DNA from: Acidimicrobiia bacterium
GTDB lineage: Bacteria > Actinomycetota > Acidimicrobiia > Spongiisociales > UBA11373
Assembly (NCBI GenBank): GCA_016932695.1
Contig: JAFGCH010000045.1
Coordinates: 1-58,157, forward strand
Direction of reading: 5' to 3'
Length of the DNA stretch: 58,157 nt
Positions 17,590 through 30,193 of this stretch are shown piece after piece. Under the pieces are notes generated by a model. That model saw nothing but the letters and a program-made list of their open reading frames with translations, did not search any database and was not told where the DNA came from. How positions within the stretch are numbered: position 1 is the stretch's first letter; each line of letters begins with the position of its first letter. Both the position numbers and the translations under genes were made by a program.

Positions 17590-18126
17590 ATGGCCGATGA
17601 CCGGGTCCGTGGTTACGCCGCCGGCCTGCTCGAGCTGGCGCGGGCCGAGGGGGCGGTGGGTCGCGTGAGCGATGAGCTCTACCGCATCGCCCGGGCCCTG
17701 GAGACTTCCGCCGACCTACGTCTTGCCCTCGGTGATCCCCGCCTGCCTTTGGAGCGCAAGCACGGCATCGTGGCCGATCTCATCGGGGGCCGAGTGCTGC
17801 CGCTGACGCTGCACCTGGTGAACCTGGTAGTGGCGGCCGGTCACAGCCGCGACCTACCGGCCATTGCCGATGAGGTGGCGGCCCTGGCGGCGGCCGAGCG
17901 GGAGCGGGCCATCGCGGAGGTGCGCACCGCGGTGGAGCTCGACGAGGACACGCGAAGGCGGCTCGCCGCGGCCCTGAGCCGGGCCACCGGCAAGCAGGTG
18001 GAGATCAGGACCGTGATCGATCCCTCGGTATTGGGGGGAGTGGTCGCCCGGGTAGGGGACACGGTGATCGACGGTTCGTTGCGGACCCGTCTGGAAGGTC
18101 TGCGGCAGGTGCTGCAACGGCGATAA
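17590..18126 (+). CDS. atpH: ATP synthase subunit delta
   Basis: 178 aa. The N-terminal six-helix domain includes YAAGLLELARAEG, and the C-terminal motif is GGVVARVGDTVIDGSLRTRL, the family signature. It joins the b stalk to the alpha3beta3 head. ATG two bases after the atpF stop. Confidence 0.93.
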   Translation: MADDRVRGYAAGLLELARAEGAVGRVSDELYRIARALETSADLRLALGDPRLPLERKHGIVADLIGGRVLPLTLHLVNLVVAAGHSRDLPAIADEVAALAAAERERAIAEVRTAVELDEDTRRRLAAALSRATGKQVEIRTVIDPSVLGGVVARVGDTVIDGSLRTRLEGLRQVLQRR

Positions 18127-18141
18127 AGGCAGAGGACACCC

Positions 18142-19656
<1,515 letters not shown>

Positions 19657-19660
19657 CCGC

Positions 19661-21979
<2,319 letters not shown>

Positions 21980-21980
<1 letters not shown>

Positions 21981-22309
21981 TGGCCGACTCCTTCCGCCTC
22001 GACGTCGTCAGCCCCGAGGCGGTGCTGTGGTCGGGGGAGGCGGAGTTCCTCGTCACCCGCACCACGGAGGGTGAGATCGGGGTTCTGGCGCACCACGAGC
22101 CCCTCATGGCTTCGCTGGTGCCCTGGTGTGCGGTGATCACTCCGGTTGTCGGGCCCAAGGTGGTGCTGGCCGTGCGGGGAGGCTTCCTGCAGATCGTGGG
22201 CAACCGGGTGACCCTGCTCACCAACCTGGCCCGGCTCGTCGAAGGGGAGGGCCCCGAGGCGGTCGAGGAGGCCCGCCGCCTGGCGACGGTCCTCTCCATA
22301 CAGGGGTAG
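21980..22309 (+). CDS. atpC: ATP synthase subunit epsilon
   Basis: 109 aa. The N-terminal beta-sandwich is clear (LDVVSPEAVLWSGEAEFL, GEIGVLAHHEPLMASL, VRGGFLQI). The C-terminal helical part is short (about 20 residues) compared with the two-helix inhibitory domain of E. coli, so epsilon-type latch inhibition may be weak. Last gene of the operon; GTG overlaps atpD by one base. Confidence 0.92.
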
Positions 22310-22382
22310 CGGTGTCTCTTACTCATCGACCGGGAGCGAGTCGGACGCAGGCCAGGCGCCCGGGTTGGTGACGGGGCTTCGC

Positions 22383-22388
22383 TACGCT
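22383..22388 (+). promoter_or_regulatory. Putative -10 box for the PIG-L deacetylase gene
   Basis: TACGCT ends eight bases before the GTG at 22397, so transcription would begin at or next to the start codon. Confidence 0.42.
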
Positions 22389-22396
22389 GCCGCCCC

Positions 22397-23242
22397 GTGC
22401 CCGGACTGCTCGCCTTCCATGCCCATCCCGACGACGAGGCGCTCTCCATGGGCGGGGCTTTGGCCCGCTACGCCGCCGCCGGGGAGCAGGTGGTGGTGGT
22501 CACGGCCACCCGGGGCGAGGTCGGGGAGATCCTCAACCACGATGAGCCCGAATCGCTGCGCGAGCGCCTCGGGGAGATCCGTGAGGCCGAAACTCGCGCC
22601 GCCGGCGCGCTCCTCGGAGTGACGGCCGTGGAGTTCCTCGGTTATCGGGATTCGGGCATGGCCGGGACCCCGGAGAACGACCACCCGCGGGCCTTCGCGC
22701 GAGCCGATTTCGTGGAGGCGGTGGGCCGCCTGGTCCGTCTGATCCGCCGCTATCGCCCCGAGGTGATGACCGCCTACGACCCCTTCGGCGGCTACGGGCA
22801 CCCCGACCACATCCAGGTGCACCGGGTGGGCACCGCCGCCTTCTTCGGGGCCGCCGACGTGGGGCGCTTCCCTTTGGAGGAGGGCGAGGAACCCTGGCAG
22901 CCGGCCAAGCTCTACTGGGTCACCTGGCCGCGGGAGCGCACCCGGCAGCGCCGCCGCCTGGCCGCCGAGGCCGGGGAGATCCCCGCCGAGGAAGCCGAGG
23001 TCGAGCCCGACACCGGGACGATGGAGGAGCAGATCACCACGTTCCTGGATGTCGCCCCCTGGTTCGACCGCAAGTGGGAGGCCATCCTGGCCCATCGCAC
23101 CCAGATCGCCGAGACCGGGTGGCTCTTCACCATCCCCGAGGAAGCGCGCCGTCGGGGCTTCAGCCGGGAGGCCTTCATCCGGGTCTTCTCCCGTGTCGCC
23201 GCCCCGGAAGACGCGCCGGACCTGTTCGCCGGCTTGCGCTGA
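22397..23242 (+). CDS. PIG-L family deacetylase, Mca/MshB-like
   Basis: 281 aa zinc hydrolase of the PIG-L/LmbE fold. Metal and catalytic residues are visible: HAHPDDE (about residues 7-13) and GGYGHPDHIQVH (about 133-144). Details such as RFPLEEGEEPW-x-PAKLYW, AHRTQI and the ending DLFAGLR recall mycothiol S-conjugate amidase Mca more than MshB. Mca cleaves mycothiol conjugates for detoxification; MshB deacetylates GlcNAc-inositol in mycothiol synthesis. Which role applies is not certain. The mRNA is probably leaderless. Confidence 0.82.
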   Translation: MPGLLAFHAHPDDEALSMGGALARYAAAGEQVVVVTATRGEVGEILNHDEPESLRERLGEIREAETRAAGALLGVTAVEFLGYRDSGMAGTPENDHPRAFARADFVEAVGRLVRLIRRYRPEVMTAYDPFGGYGHPDHIQVHRVGTAAFFGAADVGRFPLEEGEEPWQPAKLYWVTWPRERTRQRRRLAAEAGEIPAEEAEVEPDTGTMEEQITTFLDVAPWFDRKWEAILAHRTQIAETGWLFTIPEEARRRGFSREAFIRVFSRVAAPEDAPDLFAGLR

Positions 23243-23252
23243 GCCCTGGGGT

Positions 23253-23258
23253 TACGAT
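23253..23258 (+). promoter_or_regulatory. Putative -10 box for the SRPBCC gene (leaderless)
   Basis: TACGAT with exactly six bases before the GTG at 23265, in the same GGGGTTACGATC context as at 1821-1832. The transcript should start at the GTG. Confidence 0.5.
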
Positions 23259-23264
23259 CCCGCC

Positions 23265-23744
23265 GTGATCGACCCGGCTACCTTCGCCGCCACCGGGGCC
23301 CCCACGCGTCGGGTGGAGCACGAGGTCGTGGTGGCCGCCTCCCCGGCCGATGCCTGGGACGCCTGGGTGAGCCCGCCGCGGGTGGTCAACTTCTTGGGAA
23401 CCCAGGCACGCATCGAACTGCGCATCGGCGGGCGCTACGAGATCCTCTTCCTGCTCGATGCTCCCCCGGGGCAGCAGGGGGCCGAGGGCTGCCGCATCCT
23501 GGCCTACCTGCCGGGAGAGATGCTCGCCTTCTCGTGGATCGCCCCACCACAGATGCCCGAGATCCGCTTCCTCCACACCTGGGTGGTGGTGACCTTCCGG
23601 GGGCCGTCGGAGGGGCCTGCCCGGGTTCGCCTGGTGCATACCGGGTTCGGGGAGGGGCCGCTCTGGGACGAGGACGTTCGCTACTTCGCCGCCGCGTGGG
23701 ACCGGGTGCTGACCCGCTGCCGCGACTACCTCGGGGCGGGGTGA
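23265..23744 (+). CDS. SRPBCC/AHSA1-type START-fold protein
   Basis: 159 aa. EHEVVVAASPADAWDAWVSP at the N terminus, GGRYEILF in the middle, and the closing DVRYFAAAWDRVLTRCRDYL helix match activator of Hsp90 ATPase-like (AHSA1) START-fold proteins, which hold hydrophobic ligands in a deep cavity. The ligand is unknown. The TGA lies within the GTGA start of the next gene, so the methyltransferase is translated with it. Confidence 0.8.
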   Translation: MIDPATFAATGAPTRRVEHEVVVAASPADAWDAWVSPPRVVNFLGTQARIELRIGGRYEILFLLDAPPGQQGAEGCRILAYLPGEMLAFSWIAPPQMPEIRFLHTWVVVTFRGPSEGPARVRLVHTGFGEGPLWDEDVRYFAAAWDRVLTRCRDYLGAG

Positions 23745-24556
23745 GCGCCGCCGCCCGCTGGCGGGCGTACCTGGAAGGCTGGGCCCTGCCGGCGGATTTG
23801 CTGGCGGCGGTGCCCGATTCCCCCTACGTCTGGCCGGCCGACCTCTACCGGCGGCGCCAGCGTGCCGAGGCCGGCGGCCCCCCCGACCCGACGGCCCGGG
23901 TCGTGGCGGGCCTGCTGCCCGGGGGTGGGTCGGTGCTGGACGTGGGGGCGGGAACCGGCCGGGCCTCGCTGCCCATTGCCGCCGAGGGCCACCGCCTGAC
24001 TGCCGTGGAGCGCAACCCGGCGATGGCGGCAGTGCTGCGAACCGAGGCCGAGACGGCCGGGGTCGAGGTGCGGGTGATCGAAGGGCCTTGGCCGGAAGTG
24101 GCCGCCGAGGCGGGCCGGCATGACGTCGTCGTGTGCACGCACGTCGTGTACGACATTGCCGAGCTCGCCCCTTTCCTGCGGGGGCTACACGAGGCGGCGC
24201 GGGTGGCAGTGGTGCTGGAGGCGGGGGAGCGCCATCCCTGGGCGAACCTCATCCCCTACTACCGGGCGATGCACCACCTGGAGCGGCCGGATGGGCCTAC
24301 GGCCGGGCTCCTGGTGGAGGTGGTCGGCGAGGTGTTGAGAGTGACTCCCGAGGCGGAGCACTGGATCGGAGGGGATCGGATGCGCTTCGCCGACTTGCAG
24401 GAACTGGTGGAGTTCTACCGGCGGCGACTGCTGGTGCCGGTGGCGCGGACTGCCGAACTGGCCGACCGCCTCGTCCCCGACATTGTGGAGCAGGACGGCT
24501 GGCTGAGCCTGGGCAGTGAGCAGGGGGCCGTCACCCTTTGGTGGCGCACGGGGTGA
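23741..24556 (+). CDS. Class I SAM-dependent methyltransferase
   Basis: 271 aa. Rossmann methyltransferase with motif I LDVGAGTGRASLPIA (about residues 66-80), motif II TAVERNPAM and the post-II strand HDVVVCTHVVYDI. The substrate is unknown; a Phe/Trp-rich helical C-terminal part may bind it. GTG overlaps the SRPBCC stop by four bases. Confidence 0.82.
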   Translation: MSAAARWRAYLEGWALPADLLAAVPDSPYVWPADLYRRRQRAEAGGPPDPTARVVAGLLPGGGSVLDVGAGTGRASLPIAAEGHRLTAVERNPAMAAVLRTEAETAGVEVRVIEGPWPEVAAEAGRHDVVVCTHVVYDIAELAPFLRGLHEAARVAVVLEAGERHPWANLIPYYRAMHHLERPDGPTAGLLVEVVGEVLRVTPEAEHWIGGDRMRFADLQELVEFYRRRLLVPVARTAELADRLVPDIVEQDGWLSLGSEQGAVTLWWRTG

Positions 24557-24617
24557 AGCAGCCCTGCCTCAGGGTGAGGTCGGGACTTACCTGAGCAACG
24601 TAGAGCAGCCGTCGGAC

Positions 24618-24881
24618 CTACTCCAGAGTGCAAATCGCCTGTTGGAGTTCGCTGCGGTGAATGATGCGGGCCACGAGGATCTCATGGCCTGCCGGCCGGT
24701 AGAGAACCCTCCAATCGCCGACGCGCAGGCGCAGCCAGGGGGCGCTGCCGGTGACGGGCTTGATGTCGAGGTCGGGCTCCCCGGTGCTGAGGCGCTGCAG
24801 TGCGGCCTCTATCTGGTCGAGTCCCGGTCCCAGGCAGTGCAGGTCGCGTACAGCCCGGGTAGAGAGAAGGATGCGATCCAC
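24618..24881 (-). CDS. RelE/ParE-type toxin
   Basis: 87 aa. Small basic protein with PWLRLRVGDWRVLYRPAG and VARIIHRSELQ, the core strands of RelE/ParE toxins, which cleave ribosome-bound mRNA or poison gyrase. The order here, antitoxin first and toxin nine bases downstream, supports the pair. GTG start. The sequence does not say whether it is RelE-like or ParE-like. Confidence 0.82.
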   Translation of the reverse strand: MDRILLSTRAVRDLHCLGPGLDQIEAALQRLSTGEPDLDIKPVTGSAPWLRLRVGDWRVLYRPAGHEILVARIIHRSELQQAICTLE

Positions 24882-24890
24882 CCCCCGGCC

Positions 24891-25157
24891 TCAGTCGTGA
24901 CGGCGGACCTGGTCGATGACCGCGGCGGCGGGCCGGGTGCGGCCGGCCGTGAGGTCGGCATCAGCGGCGCGCCTGGCGGCGACGTACTCCGGAGCGGTGG
25001 CGAGGATGAAGTCCTCCAGGGCGTCGGGATCGACGGCGACGACGGCAGCGACGGGACGGCCATGCTTGGTGACGATCATCGGGCTCCCCGTTGAGGAGAC
25101 CTGGTCGATCACCTGGCTGGCGTGGCGGGACAGGTCCCGTATGCCGATGGTTCCCAT
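24891..25157 (-). CDS. Phd/YefM-type antitoxin
   Basis: 88 aa. IGIRDLSRHASQVIDQV, then GSPMIVTKHGRPVAAVVAVD, is the DNA-binding fold of Phd/YefM antitoxins; the C-terminal half (about 55-88) would wrap the toxin. The ATG at 25157 was preferred over the in-frame ATG at 25190 because AAGGAGG lies seven bases before it. It is likely to repress its own operon. Confidence 0.85.
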   Translation of the reverse strand: MGTIGIRDLSRHASQVIDQVSSTGSPMIVTKHGRPVAAVVAVDPDALEDFILATAPEYVAARRAADADLTAGRTRPAAAVIDQVRRHD

Positions 25158-25290
25158 CCGCCACCTCCTTGGAGGCCATTGTGCATACAACTGTCGGACT
25201 TATCTCGTTCCGAGAGGCTGTTCGACGGTCGAGCCTCAAATATCAAGATGCGCGCCACAGCCCAGGGTGGCACACCCTCATCGGGCGCCG

Positions 25291-25707
25291 TCAGTCCAGG
25301 CTGCCCGGGGGAGCCACCCATTCGGTCTGCTGGTGGGTGACCGCCCCGATCCGGTCGTAGTCCTGGTCGTAGTGGAGCACGGTGACGCCGGCAGCCTCGG
25401 CCGCCGCGGCGATGACGAGGTCAGCAGGCTTGGCGCCGCGGTGTTGCCCCTTGCAGGCAAGCAGTGCGGCCACCCGGAGGGCACGATCCAGCACGGCGCC
25501 GGTGATGGGGGCTTCAGGAAGCGCCCGCCGCTCTTCCAGCACCGCAGCTACGTCACGGGCGCGAGAGGCGTAAGCGACCTCGAGGTCCACCAGTCGGCAG
25601 GTCCACAGAGCGCCGGAACGAGCCAGGCTCTCGAGACGGGCACCGACATCCTCCCGGCGTGCCCGGGCGAGCGCGGAGGTGTCGACCAGGTAGCTGCCGT
25701 CAGGCAT
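25291..25707 (-). CDS. vapC: VapC-type PIN-domain toxin
   Basis: 138 aa. PIN ribonuclease with its acidic metal-binding residues: Asp9 (LVDTSAL), Glu about 43 (LEVAY), Asp about 96 (ADLVIAA) and Asp about 114/117 (YDQDYD). VapC toxins cut specific tRNAs or rRNA. The ATG overlaps the vapB stop by eight bases. Confidence 0.88.
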   Translation of the reverse strand: MPDGSYLVDTSALARARREDVGARLESLARSGALWTCRLVDLEVAYASRARDVAAVLEERRALPEAPITGAVLDRALRVAALLACKGQHRGAKPADLVIAAAAEAAGVTVLHYDQDYDRIGAVTHQQTEWVAPPGSLD

Positions 25708-25915
25708 CGTAGGCGGCGGGCGAACGGGCTTCGAGGATGAGTGCAGGGTCGAGCGCGCCGGCGCCGCGCAGGCGCTGCACGTGGCGCACGGCCGTGTCCT
25801 GGTCTACCAGGCGGCGCAGCGCAGTCTCCACGGTCCGCTTGATGGTGCCGGTGCAGGCGGCGGCGCGGGCGCGGGCCAGCAGTTCGTCATCGATGTCGAT
25901 GAGCCGCTTGGTCAT
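25700..25915 (-). CDS. vapB: VapB-type antitoxin
   Basis: 71 aa. TKRLIDIDDELLARARAA and GTIKRTVETALRRLV form a ribbon-helix-helix, and the C-terminal tail would block VapC. The frame opens earlier, but the ATG at 25915 sits six bases after a TATACT -10 box, so the mRNA is leaderless from this codon. Confidence 0.87.
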   Translation of the reverse strand: MTKRLIDIDDELLARARAAACTGTIKRTVETALRRLVDQDTAVRHVQRLRGAGALDPALILEARSPAAYDA

Positions 25916-25921
25916 GTGCCC

Positions 25922-25927
25922 AGTATA
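25922..25927 (-). promoter_or_regulatory. -10 box of vapBC (leaderless)
   Basis: On the minus strand TATACT is followed by six bases and the vapB ATG. This is the clearest of the leaderless promoters in the window. The AT-rich stretch stands out from its GC-rich surroundings. Confidence 0.6.
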
Positions 25928-26129
25928 TACAGCAGCGGTAGGAAGATATATGGCGGTCATGGTTTCCCGAGGTGCCCAGAAATGCCCTGGGACCGACCCT
26001 CGTATTCTGCGCGATCGTCGGACTGCTTTCCGGGGTGCCGTCGCCACCGCCTCGCTTCAGCCCGCGCCTCCCGCGGCCGATGAACCGTTTGTAGTTGCGC
26101 CGCGGCGCGCCCCAACCGAGAGGGGCATC

Positions 26130-26660
26130 ATGGATTGCCAGTTGCAGAACCTCCCCGCAGCCGGGGCAAGGCTCACCCGCGGGGAGAGGCTGCGGATCCG
26201 CGCTCGCCGTAGCCTCTGCTGGCTGGCGAGGAGCACCCGGCGCGTGGCGGTCGAGCCCCGGCTCTTCCTGGAGAAGGCAGGTCTCGTATCGAAGGGGCCA
26301 CGCGTTTCCTTCCGCGGGGGCCCCGACCCGGTGGTGCCTCCGCCTCTTTGCCTGCAGGAAGGGGAGCGGGTGCGGGTCAAGGCACTGGAGCAGATCCGGG
26401 AGACACTCGACGCTGCTGGGGCCACCGAGGGCCTCGGCTTCATGCCGGTGCAGGCTGCTTTCTGCGGTCGGGAGTTCACCGTGCACAAGCGGGTCGAGAG
26501 GTTCTTCGACGAACGCACTCGCCGCATGCTGCGCATCCGCCAGACGGTGATCCTCAGCGGGGTCTACTGCGAACCGCCCGCCGGGGGCACCGACGACTAC
26601 TCCGGATGCCACCGCACCTGCTTCCTCTTCTGGAAGGAAGCCTGGCTGGAGCGGATATGA
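26130..26660 (+). CDS. Conserved protein of unknown function, FLFWKEAW ending
   Basis: 176 aa. The N-terminal half is basic. The second half has EGERVRVKALEQIRETLD, GLGFMPVQAAFCGREF, VHKRVERFFDE and the C-terminal GCHRTCFLFWKEAWLERI. I recognise this pattern as a conserved hypothetical type but know no function. Four cysteines (in AFCGRE, VYCEPP, GCHRTC) could bind a metal; that is inference. The ATG at 26130 follows a GAGAGG site; the frame is open further upstream, so the start is uncertain. The stop overlaps the ATG of the acetyltransferase gene, so the two products probably act together. Confidence 0.6.
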   Translation: MDCQLQNLPAAGARLTRGERLRIRARRSLCWLARSTRRVAVEPRLFLEKAGLVSKGPRVSFRGGPDPVVPPPLCLQEGERVRVKALEQIRETLDAAGATEGLGFMPVQAAFCGREFTVHKRVERFFDERTRRMLRIRQTVILSGVYCEPPAGGTDDYSGCHRTCFLFWKEAWLERI

Positions 26661-27802
26661 ACGATGCAGCGCGGCTTCGGGTGGAGCAGGTCACTGCCGC
26701 GGGAGATCTGGGCACGTTCCGGAAAGTCTGGGAAAGCCTTGCCGAACGGGCGCCGCACGCCGAACTGTTCGAGACGCCGCTCTGGCTCACCGCCTGGCTC
26801 GACACCTATTGGAAAGACCGGCCCATAGCCTTCATGTTCGTGCGATCGGGCGAGGAACTGGTCGGGCTGGCCCCGCTGCTGGACGACCGCGACGGCACCC
26901 TCGGCTGCCCCGATTGCCTGGCAACCCCGGTGAACCCCCACGCCCGCCGCTGCTCGCTGCTGGCGGTGGGCGACGCCGCCCCGGTGGTGGAGGCGGTGCT
27001 GGCGCACCTCGAGCACACCCGGCGGCATCCCCGGATGCGCCTCCGCTGTTGCGATGCCCTCTCCCCGGTGGTAGCGGCGATCGAGGGGCGCCGGCCGCGT
27101 GCGCTCATCCGCCAGAAGGAGGCCAATCCGATCATCCGCCTCGAGGGCGATTGGGATTCCTACCTGGCCTCCCGCCCCGGCCACCTGCGTCACGAGCTGG
27201 CCCGCAAGCAGAAACGCCTGGAAGCCGAATGGGAGGCCAAGTGGGTTCACGTGGCCGACGCCGCCGGGGTAGAGCGGGCGATGACCGAGGTGCTGCGCAT
27301 CGAGCGCAACAGCTGGAAGCACCCGACAGGGACCTCGCTGGTGTCCGAACCGGGAGCGGCGGCCTTCTACGGCCGCATTGCCCGCAACGCGGCCGCAGCC
27401 GGTTGGCTGCGGGTCGAACTGCTCTACCTGGACGGTGAGCCGGTGGCCCATATCCTGGGAGTCGCCTATCGCGGCACCTACTACGCCTTGAAGACCTCCT
27501 ACGACGAGGCGTACCGCGCCTGGTCGCCGGGGGTCGTCCTCTTCCAGCACGCCATACGCAAAGCTTTCGAGGACGGCCTCCACACCTTCGATTTCCTCGG
27601 CGCCGACGCCCGCTGGAAGAGCGAGCTGGCCAACGACCGGCGCGCCCACGTGGAGGCCTGCGCCTTTGCCGCGTCGGCCCTGCGCTGCCGCTGGGACCGG
27701 TTCCGGGTGGACAGGGTCAAGCCGTTCCTCGAAGAACGGGCGCCTGCCCTGCTGGCGCTGCGCCGCCGGGTGCTCGACGGGCCCGCCGACGCCGGCGACT
27801 AG
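26657..27802 (+). CDS. CelD/BcsL-type (GNAT-fold) acetyltransferase
   Basis: 381 aa. Resembles the Acetyltransf_6 (CelD/BcsL) group with a double GNAT fold: FETPLWLTAWLDTYWKDRP near the start, and in the C-terminal half LRVELLYLDGEPVAHILGV, YYALKTSYDEAYRAWSPG and FDFLGADARWKSELA. Relatives acylate surface polysaccharides or transfer aminoacyl groups. ATGA overlap with the preceding gene implies a functional pair. Confidence 0.75.
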   Translation: MNDAARLRVEQVTAAGDLGTFRKVWESLAERAPHAELFETPLWLTAWLDTYWKDRPIAFMFVRSGEELVGLAPLLDDRDGTLGCPDCLATPVNPHARRCSLLAVGDAAPVVEAVLAHLEHTRRHPRMRLRCCDALSPVVAAIEGRRPRALIRQKEANPIIRLEGDWDSYLASRPGHLRHELARKQKRLEAEWEAKWVHVADAAGVERAMTEVLRIERNSWKHPTGTSLVSEPGAAAFYGRIARNAAAAGWLRVELLYLDGEPVAHILGVAYRGTYYALKTSYDEAYRAWSPGVVLFQHAIRKAFEDGLHTFDFLGADARWKSELANDRRAHVEACAFAASALRCRWDRFRVDRVKPFLEERAPALLALRRRVLDGPADAGD

Positions 27803-27811
27803 CCGGGCGTC

Positions 27812-30145
27812 TCAGCGGGTTCGCGCCAGAGCATCGAGGAAGGCCCGGATCGCCCGGTACTGGCCCGCGCCGTCGAGGCCGGCCTCGGCAATGACCTTCT
27901 CACCCGGTCCGCTACCCAGGTAGTGGCCCTTGATGAACGGGTGCAGGGTGTGTGCCCGGCCCACGTCGCTGCGCACCCAGCGGTACATGGTGGGCAGGGT
28001 GAACCCGGTGATGCCCAACGCTCTCTGCGCCAGGGCCTCGGGGAAGACGGCCTCCCGCTGCTCGGCCGGGAGACGGTCGAACAGCTCGGCGCTGGTCACG
28101 AGTAGGACCACCAGGGCGAGGCCCTCGTCCCGAAGACGAGGCAGTACCTCTTGCACGAAGGCGTAGGCCACGTCGGATCCTTGCAGCACCAGGGCGGGAG
28201 CCTGCGGGTCATCCGGGTCGAGCAACCGGTAGACCCCCTGGGCGGCCGCCTCCGCCGGGGGCAGGCCGAGGCCGGCCCGGTCCGGCACCGGTTCCTTGGG
28301 GCGGGTGACGAAGGGGGCGATCAGGGCGGGCCGGGCGCTGAAGGCGGCGGCGGTCAGGGGCCAGACTTCGGCCGGCTCCCAGGGGGTGAGGGTGATGGCC
28401 GTGCCCGGCACGAAGTTCTCCTGCAGCAACTGCAGCGCCTGCGGGTCGGCGTGGGTGGGGCCGTCTTCGCCGGTCTTCATGCCCGCATGCCCACAGATGA
28501 GCACGAAGGGGCGATAGGGGCCCGGTTCGACCTGGGTCCGCATCTGATTGCCGATGGCATGCAGCCGGGCCGCGATGTGGCCCAGGGGCGAGATGAAAGC
28601 CCCGTATGAAGCACCCGCCCCGGTGTGCTGCCCGAATGCCGAGAGGCCGGAGAGCACGCAGGAAAGGCCGTCCTCACAAATGCCGCCTACCGACAAGGTA
28701 CGGCTGCCGGGGTTGGTGTTCAGGTTGAGGAATCCACCGGGGAAGCCGGCGGCGGCCGCCGAGATGGCGGTGGAATCGAGCAGGTCGGCCGCCCCGATGA
28801 GCACGGCCCCGCCCGAGGCTTGGTTGAGGTAGCCGAGCACCTTGCCCAGTTGCTCCCGGAGGGCGATCGCCCCGCCGGGGGCAGGGGCCACGGCAGAGGG
28901 GGTGGCGGTGGAGTCGGCGGCCTCATACATACGGCTGATGTCCGGGGCCCCGGGGCGCGGGGCGCGGCCGCGAGCCTCGAGTCGCTCCCGGGAGGCGGCT
29001 ACCCGGGCCGCCAGCGCCCGGCAGGTGGCGGCGTCGTCCTCTTCCAGGATCCGGCGCAGCACCTGCAGGGTTTCCCAGTAGCAGCGCTCCAGGGCTTCTT
29101 CACCGTCCTGCCCGGCCAAGTCCGGGAGGCCGGGGGCTCCGGACCCCAACAGAGGCTCCATGGTGGCCCGGAACTCCGGGCTGCACAGCTTGTGCCCGGC
29201 GCCGTGGGACTTGCGCCCCTCGATGCCGTACTGCCACCCCTTGGTGGTGCGGTAGACGACGGCCGTGGGCTGCCCGGTGTCCATGGCGAGAGCCCGGCGC
29301 TGGGCGGTGAGCACCAGAGGCAAGTCGAAGCCGTCGGGCACCTCGACCACGTTCCAGTCGTGGAAGTAGAAGAACTCCCGCGGGTCCCATTGCACGTAGT
29401 CGCCGGGGTGATCGCCGTCGCGGGTTACCGCATTCGAGTCGATCGATGCCTGGTTCCAGTCGAGGTGGACCACGGCGTTGTGTAGCCCGGTGGTCCCGGC
29501 AAAGGCAGCGGCTTCGGCCACCCGCCCGGGGGTGAGGCCGCCTTCGCCTTCGATGATGTGCACCCGCGGGGCGTCGACCCCGAAGTAGTCGGCGGCGGCC
29601 AGCGCCAGGCCGAGCGAACTGCCGAAGCCCACTCCCGAGGCGCCGGTGGCCAGCTTGGTGAAGGGAGTGGCCGGCGTCGGGTGGCCGTCGAGCGCCTTGG
29701 AGCCGAAGCGGCGGAAGAGCGGTGTCGACTGCGTCGGGTTGCGGCGGAACCCCAGCAGGTCCTCGAAGCGCAGGCGGAGGCGGGTGTCGGCGGGCAGGGC
29801 GGAGGGGTCAGCGATGCGCACGATCTCGTCGCGCAACGCCAGCATGGCGTACAAGCCCAGAGCCTTGTGTCCGGCGGCATAGGAGAGGAGGTCGGCGTCC
29901 CTCCGATTGGGGTCGCCGATGTCGTAATCCATGGCACCGAAGAGGGCGGTGGCCACGAAGCGGCCGGAGGACACCGAGCCTCCCGGATGGCCCGACTGGG
30001 CGTAGTTGAACAGAACGGAACAGAGCGACCGATAGACGAGGTCGTAGCGGGCCAGCAGGCCGGCTAGGCCGTCTGCGGCCAGGTCTGGGTCGGGTCGGGC
30101 TACCTCGACCCAATCGGCCCGGCGCGGTCCGAACTCTCGGCGCAT
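27812..30145 (-). CDS. Divergent transketolase-like enzyme
   Basis: 777 aa, about 100 residues longer than a normal transketolase. It has all three domains: TPP/PP domain with SGHPGGSVSSG, AGHKALGLYAML and a GEG (not GDG) cofactor motif followed by HLDWNQASID; PYR domain with the catalytic Glu in GICEDGLSC and GEDGPTHADPQ; and a C-terminal transketolase domain. This subfamily may transfer two-carbon units in the pentose phosphate pathway or act on other 2-oxo substrates. No second transketolase is in the window; transaldolase is at 3457. Confidence 0.75.
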   Translation of the reverse strand: MRREFGPRRADWVEVARPDPDLAADGLAGLLARYDLVYRSLCSVLFNYAQSGHPGGSVSSGRFVATALFGAMDYDIGDPNRRDADLLSYAAGHKALGLYAMLALRDEIVRIADPSALPADTRLRLRFEDLLGFRRNPTQSTPLFRRFGSKALDGHPTPATPFTKLATGASGVGFGSSLGLALAAADYFGVDAPRVHIIEGEGGLTPGRVAEAAAFAGTTGLHNAVVHLDWNQASIDSNAVTRDGDHPGDYVQWDPREFFYFHDWNVVEVPDGFDLPLVLTAQRRALAMDTGQPTAVVYRTTKGWQYGIEGRKSHGAGHKLCSPEFRATMEPLLGSGAPGLPDLAGQDGEEALERCYWETLQVLRRILEEDDAATCRALAARVAASRERLEARGRAPRPGAPDISRMYEAADSTATPSAVAPAPGGAIALREQLGKVLGYLNQASGGAVLIGAADLLDSTAISAAAAGFPGGFLNLNTNPGSRTLSVGGICEDGLSCVLSGLSAFGQHTGAGASYGAFISPLGHIAARLHAIGNQMRTQVEPGPYRPFVLICGHAGMKTGEDGPTHADPQALQLLQENFVPGTAITLTPWEPAEVWPLTAAAFSARPALIAPFVTRPKEPVPDRAGLGLPPAEAAAQGVYRLLDPDDPQAPALVLQGSDVAYAFVQEVLPRLRDEGLALVVLLVTSAELFDRLPAEQREAVFPEALAQRALGITGFTLPTMYRWVRSDVGRAHTLHPFIKGHYLGSGPGEKVIAEAGLDGAGQYRAIRAFLDALARTR

Positions 30146-30193
30146 CTCTCCTCCGTTGTCCTGTGTGGGGCCCGGTTGGGGCCGGGCCGCCCT

